In this document: positions 49,369 through 62,000 of the stretch, piece by piece
How the letters are laid out: each line of letters opens with the position of its first letter
Numbering within the stretch: position 1 is the first letter of the stretch
Assembly (NCBI GenBank): GCA_013076295.1
Contig: RQOL01000451.1
Span: 1 to 64,000, forward strand
Source: Sanderia malayensis
Lineage: Eukaryota > Cnidaria > Scyphozoa > Semaeostomeae > Pelagiidae
DNA: 64,000 nucleotides
Reading direction: 5' to 3'
The notes under the pieces: generated by a model
The model's input: only the letters and a program-made list of their open reading frames with translations
Databases searched by the model: none
Told to the model about the DNA's origin: nothing
Translations under genes and position numbers: made by a program

Positions 49369-49803
49369 CGAAACACACTTTCCTAACCCATTCTTTCCGT
49401 AGCTTTGAATCACTAGGAAACACAAAAAGTGTCTTCTTTCTTGGCGAACCTGGATTAACCTGCTTTCTACTATCTTCCAAACAGTTGTTAGCACTGCAGT
49501 TACCATTTTAATCACCAAAAATAAGCACTTTCAAACCAGTCGTCTTGTGCCGAAATTGCTTGAATAACTACTGAAAACGAGTACGTGCCGAGAACCAATG
49601 ATCACATATGACGTCAGAAGGAAGTAACAAATTCTCGGGAACGAGAAAACAACGAGAATTTGTCCGGCAGTACCGGACACTTTAAATGCTTAATAACTCC
49701 AAAACAAGGCGTTGTTTCGAAAAACGGACTTCGGATTCGTATTCTACGCAATAAAACGAACCAAAATAAATAAAGATAATTTTTGGTGACAGTTCTCCTT
49801 TAA

Positions 49804-51470
49804 CACTCATTCCCACAATTTACACTAATAAAATATAACACTCATTCCCACAATTTACACCAATAAAAAATAACTTTTATTCCCGCAACTTACACTAATC
49901 AAAACTAACATTCATTCCCACAAATTGCCCATGATTCCCCGTCAGTTCAGTGAAAAAAAATTGTTATAGACTTTTAGTTACTTTTTTCAGTAATTTTAAC
50001 ATTCATTCCCACAATTTACACTAATAAAATCTAACTTTCATTCCCACAAATTACATCACTAAAAGTTAACTTTTATTCCCGCAACTTACACTAATCAAAA
50101 TTAACATTCATTCCCATAATTTGCTCATGATTCCTCGTCAGTTCAGTGAAAAAAAAATGTTATATACTTTTAGTTACTTTTTTCAGTAATATTAACATTT
50201 AATCCCACAACTTACACTAAAATAAGATAACACTCATTCCCACAAATTACACCATTAAAAGTTAACTTTTATTCCCGCAACTTACACTAATCAAAATTAA
50301 CATTCATTCCCACAATTTGCCCATGATTCCCCGTCAGTTCAGTGAAAAAAAATCGTTATAGACTTTTAGTTACTTTTTTCAGTAATATTAACATTCATTC
50401 CCACAATTTACACTAATAAAAGATAACACTCATTCACACAATTTATACCAATAAAAATTTACTTATTCCGCAACTTACACTAATGAAAATTTAGATCCAT
50501 TCCCACAATTTTTGCATGATTCCACGTCAATTGAGTGAAAGCAAATTGTTATACACTTTTAATTACTTTTTTCAGTAATATTAACACTCATTCCCACAAT
50601 TTACACTAATAAAATATAACACTCATTCCCACAATTTACACCAATAAAAAATAACTTTTATTCCCGCAACTTACACTAATCAAAGTTAAGATTCATTCCC
50701 ACAATTTGCGCATGATTCCACGAAAGTTCAGCAAGAATAAATTGTGATACATTTTTAGCTACTTTTTTCAGTAATTTTAACATTCATTCCCACAATTTAC
50801 ACTAATAAAATCTAACTTTCATTCCCACAAATTACATCACTAAAAGTTAACTTTTATTCCCGCAACTTACACTAATCAAAATTAACATTCATTCCCATAA
50901 TTTGCTCATGATTCCTCGTCAGTTCAGTGAAAAAAAAATGTTATATACTTTTAGTTACTTTTTTCAGTAATATTAACATTTAATCCCACAACTTACACTA
51001 AAATAAGATAACACTCATTCCCACAAATTACACCATTAAAAGTTAACTTTTATTCCCGCAACTTACACTAATCAAAATTAACATTCATTCCCACAATTTG
51101 CCCATGATTCCCCGTCAGTTCAGTGAAAAAAAATCGTTATAGACTTTTAGTTACTTTTTTCAGTAATATTAACATTCATTCCCACAATTTACACTAATAA
51201 AAGATAACACTCATTCACACAATTTATACCAATAAAAATTTACTTATTCCGCAACTTACACTAATGAAAATTTAGATCCATTCCCACAATTTTTGCATGA
51301 TTCCACGTCAATTGAGTGAAAGCAAATTGTTATACACTTTTAATTACTTTTTTCAGTAATATTAACACTCATTCCCACAATTTACACTAATAAAATATAA
51401 CACTCATTCCCACAATTTACACCAATAAAAAATAACTTTTATTCCCGCAACTTACACTAATCAAAATTAA
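49804..51470 (+). repeat. Satellite array right of TTAA element 2
   Basis: Regular monomers. A four-monomer unit of about 781 bp is tandemly repeated: TTAACATTCATTCCCATAAT at 50101 and 50882, with shared rare words CATCACTAAAAG, GCTCATGATTCCTCG and AAAAATCGTTATAG. No gene is seen. Confidence 0.9.
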
Positions 51471-53700
51471 CATTCATTCCCACAATTTGGGCACGATTCC
51501 ACGTCAATTCAGGAAAAACAAATTGTTATACACTTTTAGCTACTTTTTTCAGTTATATTAACATTCATTCCCACAATTTATGTATATTCATTCCTGCAAT
51601 CTGCATGTAACTAAATTTCTACGTCAATTCAGCGAAAAGAAATTGTTATACACTTTTAGTTACTTTTGTCAGTTATATTAACATTCATTCCCACAAATTA
51701 CAATAATAAAAATTAATTTTAATTCCAGCAACTTACACTAATTAAAATTAGGATTCATTCACACACTTTGCGCATGATTCCACGTCAGTTCAGCAAAAAC
51801 AAATTGTTATACACTTTTAGTTACTTTTTTCAGTAATATTAACATCCATTCCCACAATTTACACTAATAAAAGATAACACTCATTCCCACAAATTACACC
51901 ATTAAAAATTAACTTTTATTGCCGAAACTTACACTAATCAAAATTAACATTCATTCCCACAATTTGCGCATGATTCCACGTCAATTCAGCGAAAACAATT
52001 TGTTATACACTTTTAGTTACTTTTTTCAGTTATATTACCATTCATTCCCACAATTTAAACCCATAAAAATTTCCTTTTATTCCCGCAACTTACACTATTC
52101 AAAATTAGGATTCATTCCCACAATTTGCGCATGATTCGATGTCAATTCAGCGAGAACAAATTGTTATACACTTTTAGTTACTTTTTTCAGTAATATTAAC
52201 ATTCATTCCCACAATTTACACTAATAACAGATAACACTCATTCCAACAATCTACACTAACTAAATTTATCTTTCATTCCCACAAATTACACCAATAGAAA
52301 TTACCTTTTTTTCCCGCAACTTACACTAATCAAAGTTAAGATTCATTCCTACAGCTGGTGGATGATTCCACGAAAGTTCAGCGAGAACAAATTGTGATAC
52401 ACTTTTAGCTACCTTTTCAGTAATTTTAACATTCATTCCCACAATTTACACTAATAAAATCTAACTTTCATTCCCACAAATTACATCATTAAAAGGTAAC
52501 TTTTATTCCCGCAACTTACACTAATCAAAATTAACATTCATTCCCACAATTTGCCCATGATTCCTCGTCAGTTCAGTAAAAAAAAATTGTTATAGACTTT
52601 TAGTTACTTTTTTCAGGAATATTAACATTCATTCCCTTAATTTACACTAATAAAAGATAACACTCATTCCCACAATTAACACCAGTCAAAGTTAACTTGT
52701 ATTCCCGCAACTTACACTTATCAAAATTAACATTCATTCAGATATTTTGCGCATGGTTCCACGATAATTCTGCGAGATCAAATTGTTATACATTTTTAGT
52801 TACTTCTTTCAGTAATAATTTCCTTCATTCCCACAATTTACACTAATAAAAGATAACAGTCATTCCCACAATATACAACAATAAAAATTAACTTTTATAA
52901 CCGCAACTTACACTAATCAAGATTAACATTCAGTCCCACAATTTGCGCATGATTCCACGTCAGTTCAGCGAAAACAAATTGTTATACACTTTTAGTTACT
53001 TTTTTTAGGAATATTAACATTCATTCCCACAATTTACACTAATAAAAGATAACACTTATTCCCACAATTTACACTAATAAAAATTAACTTTTATTCCCAC
53101 AAATTACACCAATAGAAATTACCTTTTTTTCCCGCAGCTTACACAAATCAAAATTAACATTCATTCCCACAATTTGGGCACGATTCCACGTCAATTCAGG
53201 AAAAACAAATTGTTATACACTTTTAGCTACTTTTTTCAGTTATGTTAACATTCATTCCCACAATTTATGTATATTCATTCCCGCAATCTGCATGTAACTA
53301 AATTTCTACGTCAATTCAGCGAAAAGAAATTGTTATACACTTTTAGTTACTTTTGTCAGTTATATTAACATTCATTCCCACAAATTACAATAATAAAAAT
53401 TAATTTTAATTCCAGCAACTTACACTAATTAAAATTAGGATTCATTCACACAATTTGCGCATGATTCCACGTCAGTTCAGCGAAAACAAATTGTTATACA
53501 CTTTTAGTTACTTTTTTCAGTAATATTAACATCCATTCCCACAATTTACACTAATAAAAGATAACACTCATTCCCACAAATTACACCAATAAAAATTAAC
53601 TTTTATTCCCGCAACTTACATTAATCAAAATTAACATTCATTCCCACAATTTGCGCATGATTCCACGTCAATTCAGCGAAAAAAAATTGTTATAGACTTT
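51471..53700 (+). repeat. Degenerate satellite zone
   Basis: Monomers here are more divergent (TTTGTCAGTTATATTAAC, TTAATTTTAATTCCAGCAAC, GGGCACGATTCCACG). A private segment with TGTATATTCATTCC and GCAATCTGCATGTAACTAAA occurs at 51581 and again at 53268, offset 1687. One 71-codon frame (51919-52134) is a translation of the repeat. This zone separates the left and right satellite types. Confidence 0.88.
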
Positions 53701-56700
53701 TAGTTACTTTTTTCAGTAATATTAACATTCATTCCCACAAGTTACACCAATAAAAACTAATAATTATTCTAGCAACTTACACTGTTCAAAATTAGCATTC
53801 ATTCCCACAATTGGCGCATAATTCCACGTCAATTCAGCGAAAACAAATTGTTATGCAACTTCAATCTCTTTTTTCAGTAATATTAACATTCATTCCCACA
53901 ATTTACACTAATAAAAGATATATCTCATTCCCATAATTTACAGCAATTAAAATTAACTTTTATTCTCGCAACTTACACTAATCAAAATTAAGAATCATTC
54001 CCACAATTAGCGCATGATGCCACGTCAATTCAGCGAAAACAAATTGTTATACACTTTTAGTTACTTTTTTCAGTAATATTAACATTCATTCCCACAATTT
54101 ACACCAATAAAAATTTAACATTTACTTCCGCAACTTACAATAATCAAAATTAAGATTCATTCCCACAATTAGGGCATGATTCCACGTCAATTCTGCAAAA
54201 AGAAATTGTTATACACTTTTAGTTACTTTTTTCAGCAATTTTATAACATTCATTCCCACAATTTACACTAATAAAAGATAACATTGATTCCCACAATTTA
54301 CACGAATGAAAATTACCTTTTATTTTCGCAACTTACACTAATCAAAGCTAACATTCATTCCCACAATTTGCGCATGATCCCACGTCAATTTAGCGAAAAC
54401 AAATTGTTATACAACTTCAATTTCTTTTTTCAGTAACATTAAAATTCATTCCCCCAAATTACACTAATAAAAGATAACACTCATTCCCACAATTTACACC
54501 AATAAATATTGACTTTTATTCCCGCAACTTTCACTAATCAAAATTAAAATTCATTCCCACAATTGGCGCATGATTCCACGTCAATTCAGCGAAAACAAAT
54601 TGTTATACAACTTCAATTTCTTTTTTCAGTAACATTAAAATTTATTCCCCCAAATTACACTAATAAAAGATAACACTCATTCCCACAATTTGCACCAATG
54701 AAAATTACCTTTTATTTTCTCAACTTACACTAATCAAAATTAAGATTCATTCCCACAATTAGGGCATGATTCCACGTCAATTCTGCAAAAAAAATTGTTA
54801 TACACTTTTAGTTACTTTTTTCAGCAATATTAACATTCATTCCCACAAGTTACACCAAGAAAAACTAATCTTTATTCCCGCAACTTACACTAATCAAAAT
54901 TAGCATTCGTTCCCACAATTTGCGCATGGATCAACGTCCATTGAGCGAAAGCAAATTGTTATACACTTTTAGTTACTTTTTTCAGTAATATTGACATTCA
55001 TTCCCACAATTTACTCTAATAAAAGATATATCTCATTCCCACAATTTACAGCAATTAAAATTAACTTTTATTCTCGCAACTTACACTAATCAAAATTAAG
55101 ATGCATTCCCACAATTAGCGCATGATGCCACGTCAATTCAGCGAAAACAAATTGTTATACACTTTTAGTTACTTTTTTCAGTAATATTTACATTCATTCC
55201 CACAATTTACACCAATAAAAATTTAACATTTACTTCCGCCACTTACAATAATCAAAATCAAGATTCATTCCCACAATTAGGGCATGATTCCACGTCAATT
55301 CTGCAAAAAGAAATTGTTATACACTTTTAGTTACTTTTTTCAGCAATATTAACATTCATTCCCACAATTTACACTAAAAAAAGATAACATTCATTCCCAC
55401 AATAACTATTGACTTTTATTCCCGCAACTTACACTAATCAAAATTAAAATTCATTCCCACAATTGGCGCATGATTCCACGTCAATTCAGCGAAAACAAAT
55501 TGTTATACAACTTCAATTTCTTTTTTCAGTAACATTAACATTCATTCTCCCAAATTACACTAATGAAAGAAAACACTCATCCCAACAATTTGCACCAATG
55601 AAAATTACTTTTTATTTTCGTAACTTACACTAATCAAAACTAACATTCATTCCCACAATTTGCGCATGATCCCACGTCAATTTAGCGAAAACAAATTGTT
55701 ATACACTTTTAGTTACTTGTTTCAGTTATATTAACATTCACTCACACATGTTACACCAATAAAAACTAATCTTTATTCCCGTAACTTACACTAATCAAAA
55801 TTAGGATTCATTCCCACAATTAAGGCATGATTCCACGTCAATTCTGCAAAAGAAATTGTTATACACTTTTAGTTACTTTTTTCAGCAATATTAACATTCA
55901 TTCCCACAATTTACACTAATAAAAGATAACATTCATTCCCACAATTTACACCAATAAATATTGACTTTTATTCCCGCAACTTACACTAATCAAAATTATA
56001 ATTCATTCCCACAATTGGCGCATGATTCCACGTCAATTCAGCGAAAACAAATTGTTATACAACTTCAATTTCTTTTTTCAGTAACATTAAAATTCATTCT
56101 CCCAAATTACACTAATAAAAGATAACACTCATTCCCACAATTTGCACCAATGAAAATTACCTTTTATTTTCGCAACTTACACTAATCAAAACTAACATTC
56201 ATTCCCACAATTTGCGCATGATCCCACGTCAATTGAGCGAAAACAAATTGTTATACATTTTTAGTTACTTGTTTCAGTTATATTAACATTCATTCCCACA
56301 AGTTACACCAATAAAAACTAATCTTTATTCCCGCAACTTACACTAATCAAAATTAGCATTCGTTCCCACAATTTGCGCATGGTTCAACGTCCATTGAGCG
56401 AAAGCAAATTGTTATACACTTTTAGTTACTTTTTTCAGTAATATTGACATTCATTCCCACAATTTACTCTAATAAATAATATATATCATTCCCACAATTT
56501 ACAGCAATTAAAATTAATTTTTATTCTCGCAACTTACACTAATCAAAATTAAGATTCATTCCCACAATTAGCGCATGATGCCACGTCAATTCAGCGAAAA
56601 CAAGTTGTTATACACTTTTAGTTACTTTTTTTAGTAATATTAACACTCATTCCCACAATTTACACCAATAAAAGTTTAACATTTACTTCCGCAACTTACA

Positions 56701-58880
56701 ATAATCAAAATTAAGATTCATTCCCACAATTAGGGCATGATTCCACGTCAATTCTGCAAAAAGAAATTGTTATACAACTTCAATTTCTTTTTTCAGTAAC
56801 ATTAACATTCATTCTCCCAAATTACACTAATAAAAGAAAACACTCATTTCCACAATTTGCACCAATGAAAATTACCTTTTATTTTCGCAACTTACACTAA
56901 TCAAAACTAACATTCATTCCCACAATTTGCGCATGATCCCACGTCAATTCAGCGAAAACAAATTGTTATACACTTTTAGTTACTTGTTTCAGTTATATTA
57001 ACATTCATTCCCACAAGTTACACCAATAAAAATTTAACATTTACTTCCGCAACTTACAATAATCAAAATTAAGATTCATTCCCACAATTAGGGCATGATT
57101 CCACGTCAATTCTGCAAAAAGAAATTGTTATAAACTTTTAGTTACTTTTTTCAGCAATATTAACATTCATTCCCACAATTTACACTAATAAAAGATAACA
57201 TTCATTCCCACAATTTACACCAATAAATATCGACTTTTATTCCCGCAACTTACACTAATCAAAATTATAATTCATTCCCACAATTGGCGCATGATTCCAC
57301 GTCAATTCAGCGAAAACAAATTGTTATACAACTTCAATTTATTTCTTCAGTAACATTAAAATTCATTCCCCCAAATTACACTAATAAAAGATAACACTCA
57401 TTCCCACAATTTACACCAATAATTATTGACTTTTTATCCCGCAACTTACACTAATCAAAATTAAGATTCATTCCCACAATTAGGGCATGATTCCACGTCA
57501 ATTCTGCAAAAGAAATTGTTATACACTTTTAGTTACTTTTTTCAGCAATATTAACATTCATTCCCACAATTTACACTAATAAAAGATAACATTTATTCCC
57601 AGAATTTACACCAATAAATATTGACTCTTATTCCCGCAACTTACACTAATCAAAATTAAAATTCATTCCCACAATTGGCGCATGATTCCACGTCAATTCA
57701 CCAAAAACAAATTGTTATACAACTTCAATTTCTTTTTTCAGTAACATTAAAATTCATTCCCCCAAATTACACTAATAAAAGATAACACTCATTCCCACAA
57801 TTTGCACCAATGAAAATTATATTTTATTTTCGCAACTTACACTAATCAAAATTAAGATTCATTCCCACAATTAGGGCATGATTCCACGTCAATTCTGCAA
57901 AAGAAATTGTTATACACTTTTAGTTACTTTTTTCAGCAATATTAACATTCATTCCCACAATTTACACCAATAAAAATTTAGCATTTACTTCCGCAACTTA
58001 CAATAATCAAAATTAAGATTCATTCCCACAATTAGGGCATGATTCCACGTCAATTCTGCAAAAAGAAATTGTTATACACTTTTAGTTACATTTTTCAGCA
58101 ATTTTATAACATTCATTCCCACAATTTACACTAATAAAAGATAACATTCATTCCCACAATTTACAACAATGAAAATTACCTTTTATTTTCGCAACTTACA
58201 CTAATCAAAGCTAACATTCATTCCCACAATTTGCGCATGATCCCACGTCAATTTAGCGAAAACAAATTGTTATAAACTTTTAGTTATTTGTTTCAGTTAT
58301 ATTAACATTCATTCCCGCAAGTTACACCAAGAAAAACTAATCTTTATTCCCGCAACTTACACTAATCAAAATTAGCATTCGTTCCCACAATTTGCGCATG
58401 GTTCAACGTCCATTGAGCGAAAGCAAATTGTTATACACTTTTAGTTACTTTTTTCAGTAATATTGACATTCATTCCCACAATTTACTCTAATAAAAGATA
58501 TATCTCATTCCCACATTTACAGCAATTAAAATTAACTTTTATTCTCGCAACTTACACTAATCAAAATTAAGATTCATTCCCACAATTAGCGCATGATGCC
58601 ACGTCAATTCAGCGAAAACAAATTGTTATACAACTTCGATTTCTTTTTTCAGTAACATTAACATTCATTCTCCCAAATTACACTAATAAAAGAAAACACT
58701 CATTTCCACAATTTGCACCAATGAAAATTACCTTTTATTTTCGCAACTTACACTAATCAAAACTAACATTCATTCCCACAATTTGCGCATGATCCCACGG
58801 CAATTCAGCGAAAACAAATTGTTATACACTTTTAGTTACTTGTTTCAGTTATATTAACATTCATTCCCACAAGTTACACC
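53701..58880 (+). repeat. Satellite array, right zone
   Basis: Dominated by TTAGGGCATGATTCCACG heads with AATTCTGCAAAAAGAAATTG, and by an alternative head in which CACTTTTAGTTAC is replaced by CAACTTCAATTTCTTTTTTC followed by CAGTAACATTAAAATTC. Short monomers lacking one subrepeat are common (54010-54171, 162 bp). Subrepeats with TTTAACATTTACTTCCGCAA and GACTTTTATTCCCGCAAC are private to this side. No genes. Confidence 0.92.
54010..54171 (+). repeat. Representative 162 bp short monomer
   Basis: GCGCATGATGCCACG head to the next GGGCATGATTCC head is 162 bp, one 34 bp subrepeat less than the standard 196 bp monomer. The missing piece is the TAATAAAAGATAACACTC subrepeat. Confidence 0.82.
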
Positions 58881-61800
58881 AATAAAAATTTAACATTTAC
58901 TTCCGCAACTTACAATAATCAAAATTAAGATTCATTCCCACAATTAGGGCATGATTCCACGTCAATTCTGCAAAAAGAAATTGTTATAAACTTTTAGTTA
59001 CTTTTTTCAGCAATATTAACATTCATTCCCACAATTTACACTAATAAAAGATAACATTTATTCCCACAATTTACACCAATAAATATTGACTTTTATTCCC
59101 GCAACTTACACTAATCAAAATTAAAATTCATTCCCACAATTGGCGCATGATTCCACGTCAATTCAGCGAAAACAAATTGTTATACACTTTTAGTTACTTT
59201 TTTCAGTAATATTAACATTCATTCCCACAATTTACACCAATAAAAATTTTACATTTACTTCCGCAACTTACAATAATCAAAATTAAGATTCATTCCCACA
59301 ATTAGGGCATGATTCCACGTCAATTCTGCAATAAGAAATTGTTATACACTTTTAGTTACTTTTTTCAGCAATTTTATAACGTTCATTCCCACAATTTACA
59401 CTAATAAAAGATAACATTGATTCCCACAATTTACACCAATGAAAATTACCTTTTATTTTCGCAACATACACTAATCAAAGCTAACATTCATTCCCACAAT
59501 TTGCGCATGATCCCACGTCAATTTAGCGAAAACAAATTGTTATACACTTTTAGTTACTTGTTTCAGTTATATAAACATTCATTCACACAAGTTACACCAA
59601 TAAAAACTAATCTTTATTCCCGCAACTTACACTAGTCAAAATTAAGATTCATTCCCGCAATTAGGGCATGATTCCACGTCAATTCTGCAAAAAGAAATTG
59701 TTATAAACTTTTAGTTACTTTTTTCAGCAATATTAACATTCATTCCCACAATTTACACTAATAAAAGATAACATTCATTCCCACAATTTACACCAATAAA
59801 TATTGACTTTTATTCCCGCAACTTACACTAATCAAAATTAAGATTCATTCCCACAATTAGCGCATGATGCCACGTCAATTCAGCGAAAACAAATTGTTAT
59901 ACACTTTTAGTTACTTTTTTCAGTAATATTTACATTCATTCCCACAATTTACACCAATAAAAATTTAACATTTACTTCCGCCACTTACAATAATCAAAAT
60001 TAAGATTCATTCCCACAATTAGGGCATGATTCCACGTCAATTCTGCAAAAAGAAATTGTTATAAACGTTTAGTTACTTTTTTCAGCAATATTAACATTCA
60101 TTCCCACAATTTACACTAATAAAAGATAACATTTATTCCCACAATTTACACCAATAAATATTGACTTTTATTCCCGCAACTTACACTAATCAAAATTAAA
60201 ATTCATTCCCACAATTGGCGCATGATTCCACGTCAATTCAGCGAAAACAAATTGTTATACACTTTTAGTTACTTTTTTCAGTAATATTAACATTCATTCC
60301 CACAATTTACACCAATAAAAATTTAACATTTACTTCCGCAACTTACAATAATCAAAATTAAGATTCATTCCCACAATTAGGGCATGATTCCACGTCAATT
60401 CTGCAATAAGAAATTGTTATACACTTTTAGTTACTTTTTTCAGCAATTTTATAACGTTCATTCCCACAATTTACACTAATAAAAGATAACATTGATTCCC
60501 ACAATTTACACCAATGAAAATTACCTTTTATTTTCGCAACATACACTAATCAAAGCTAACATTCATTCCCACAATTTGCGCATGATCCCACGTCAATTTA
60601 GCGAAAACAAATTGTTATACACTTTTAGTTACTTGTTTCAGTTATATAAACATTCATTCACACAAGTTACACCAATAAAAACTAATCTTTATTCCCGCAA
60701 CTTACACTAGTCAAAATTAAGATTCATTCCCGCAATTAGGGCATGATTCCACGTCAATTCTGCAAAAAGAAATTGTTATAAACTTTTAGTTACTTTTTTC
60801 AGCAATATTAACATTCATTCCCACAATTTACACTAATAAAAGATAACATTCATTCCCACAATTTACACCAATAAATATTGACTTTTATTCCCGCAACTTA
60901 CACTAATCAAAATTAAGATTCATTCCCACAATTAGCGCATGATGCCACGTCAATTCAGCGAAAACAAATTGTTATACACTTTTAGTTACTTTTTTCAGTA
61001 ATATTTACATTCATTCCCACAATTTACACCAATAAAAATTTAACATTTACTTCCGCCACTTACAATAATCAAAATCAAGATTCATTCCCACAATTAGGGC
61101 ATGATTCCACGTCAATTCTGCAAAAAGAAATTGTTATACACTTTTAGTTGCTTTTTTCAGCAATATTAACATTCATTCCCACAATTTACACTAAAAAAAG
61201 ATAACATTCATTCCTACAATAACTATTGACTTTTATTCCCGCAACTTACACTAATCAAAATTAAAATTCATTCCCACAATTGGCGCATGATTCCACGTCA
61301 ATTCAGCGAAAACAAATTGTTATACACTTTTAGTTACTTTTTTCAGTAATATTAACATTCATTCCCACAATTTACACCAATAAAAATTTAACATTTACTT
61401 CCGCAACTTACAATAATAAAAATTAAGATTCATTCCCACATTTAGGGCATGATTCCACGTCAATTCTGCAATAAGAAATTGTTATACACTTTTAGTTACT
61501 TTTTTCAGCAATTTTATAACGTTCATTCCCACAATTTACACTAATAAAAGATAACATTGATTCCCACAATTTACAACAATGAAAATTACCTTTTATTTTC
61601 GCAACTTACACTAATCAAAGCTAACATTCATTCCCACAATTTGCGCATGATCCCACGTCAATTTAGCGAAAACAAATTGTTATACACTTTTAGTTACTTG
61701 TTTCAGTTATATTAACATTCATTCACACAAGTTACACCAATAAAAACTAATCTTTATTCCCGCAACTTACACTAGTCAAAATTAAGATTCATTCCCACAA

Positions 61801-62000
61801 TTAGGGCATGATTCCACGTCAATTCAGCAAAAGAAATTGTTATACACTTTTAGTTACTTTTTTCAGCAATATTAACATTCATTCCCACAATTTACACTAA
61901 TAAAAGATAACATTCATTCCCACAATTTACACCAACAAATATCGACTTTTATTCCCGCAACTTACACTAATCAAAATAATAATTCATTCCCACAATTGGC
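58880..62000 (+). repeat. Three copies of a ~1075 bp higher-order unit
   Basis: Anchors recur at 1075 bp: GCGAAAACAA at 59166 and 60241, the GATTCCCACAATTTACACCA stretch near 59419 and 60494, and TAAGATTCATTCCC at 58926 and 60001. A third copy follows near 61.4 kb with a short deletion (CAATAACTATTGAC near 61.21 kb replaces a fuller subrepeat) and minor changes. The 72-codon frames at 59417 and 60492 are this repeat translated. Confidence 0.85.

Larger units (their letters stand above)
48327..49803 (+). mobile_element. TTAA DNA transposon with gene remnant, copy 2
   Basis: TTAA at 48327-48330 and 49800-49803 around a 1469 bp body (48331-49799), the same length as copy 1. By eye there are about four substitutions: GTCACCG at 48346, AACTATG near 48642, TTTAGGAAC near 49313 and AAACGAACC near 49758. 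The terminal repeats are 48331-48439 and 49691-49799. It carries the same frameshifted gene remnant, so it is a duplicate of the same insertion. Confidence 0.85.
47610..50810 (+). repeat. Segmental duplication copy 2 (offset 7309)
   Basis: Partner of 40300-43500. Private satellite variants are shared on both sides of the transposon (CCATAATTTTTGCATG left; AAAAATCGTTATAG and CATCACTAAAAG right), which rules out two independent insertions. Confidence 0.88.

Noticed and set aside
41018..49803. Two independent insertions of the TTAA element
   Set aside because: Shared private satellite variants on both sides and a constant 7309 offset show a single insertion duplicated with its flanks.
51919..52134. 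71-codon frame in satellite
   Set aside because: It is a translation of two monomers with repeat-type residues; similar frames appear wherever a stop codon is lost in the repeat.
59417..60710. Two identical 72-codon frames (59417 and 60492)
   Set aside because: They are the 1075 bp repeat unit translated twice, with no start context or domain.
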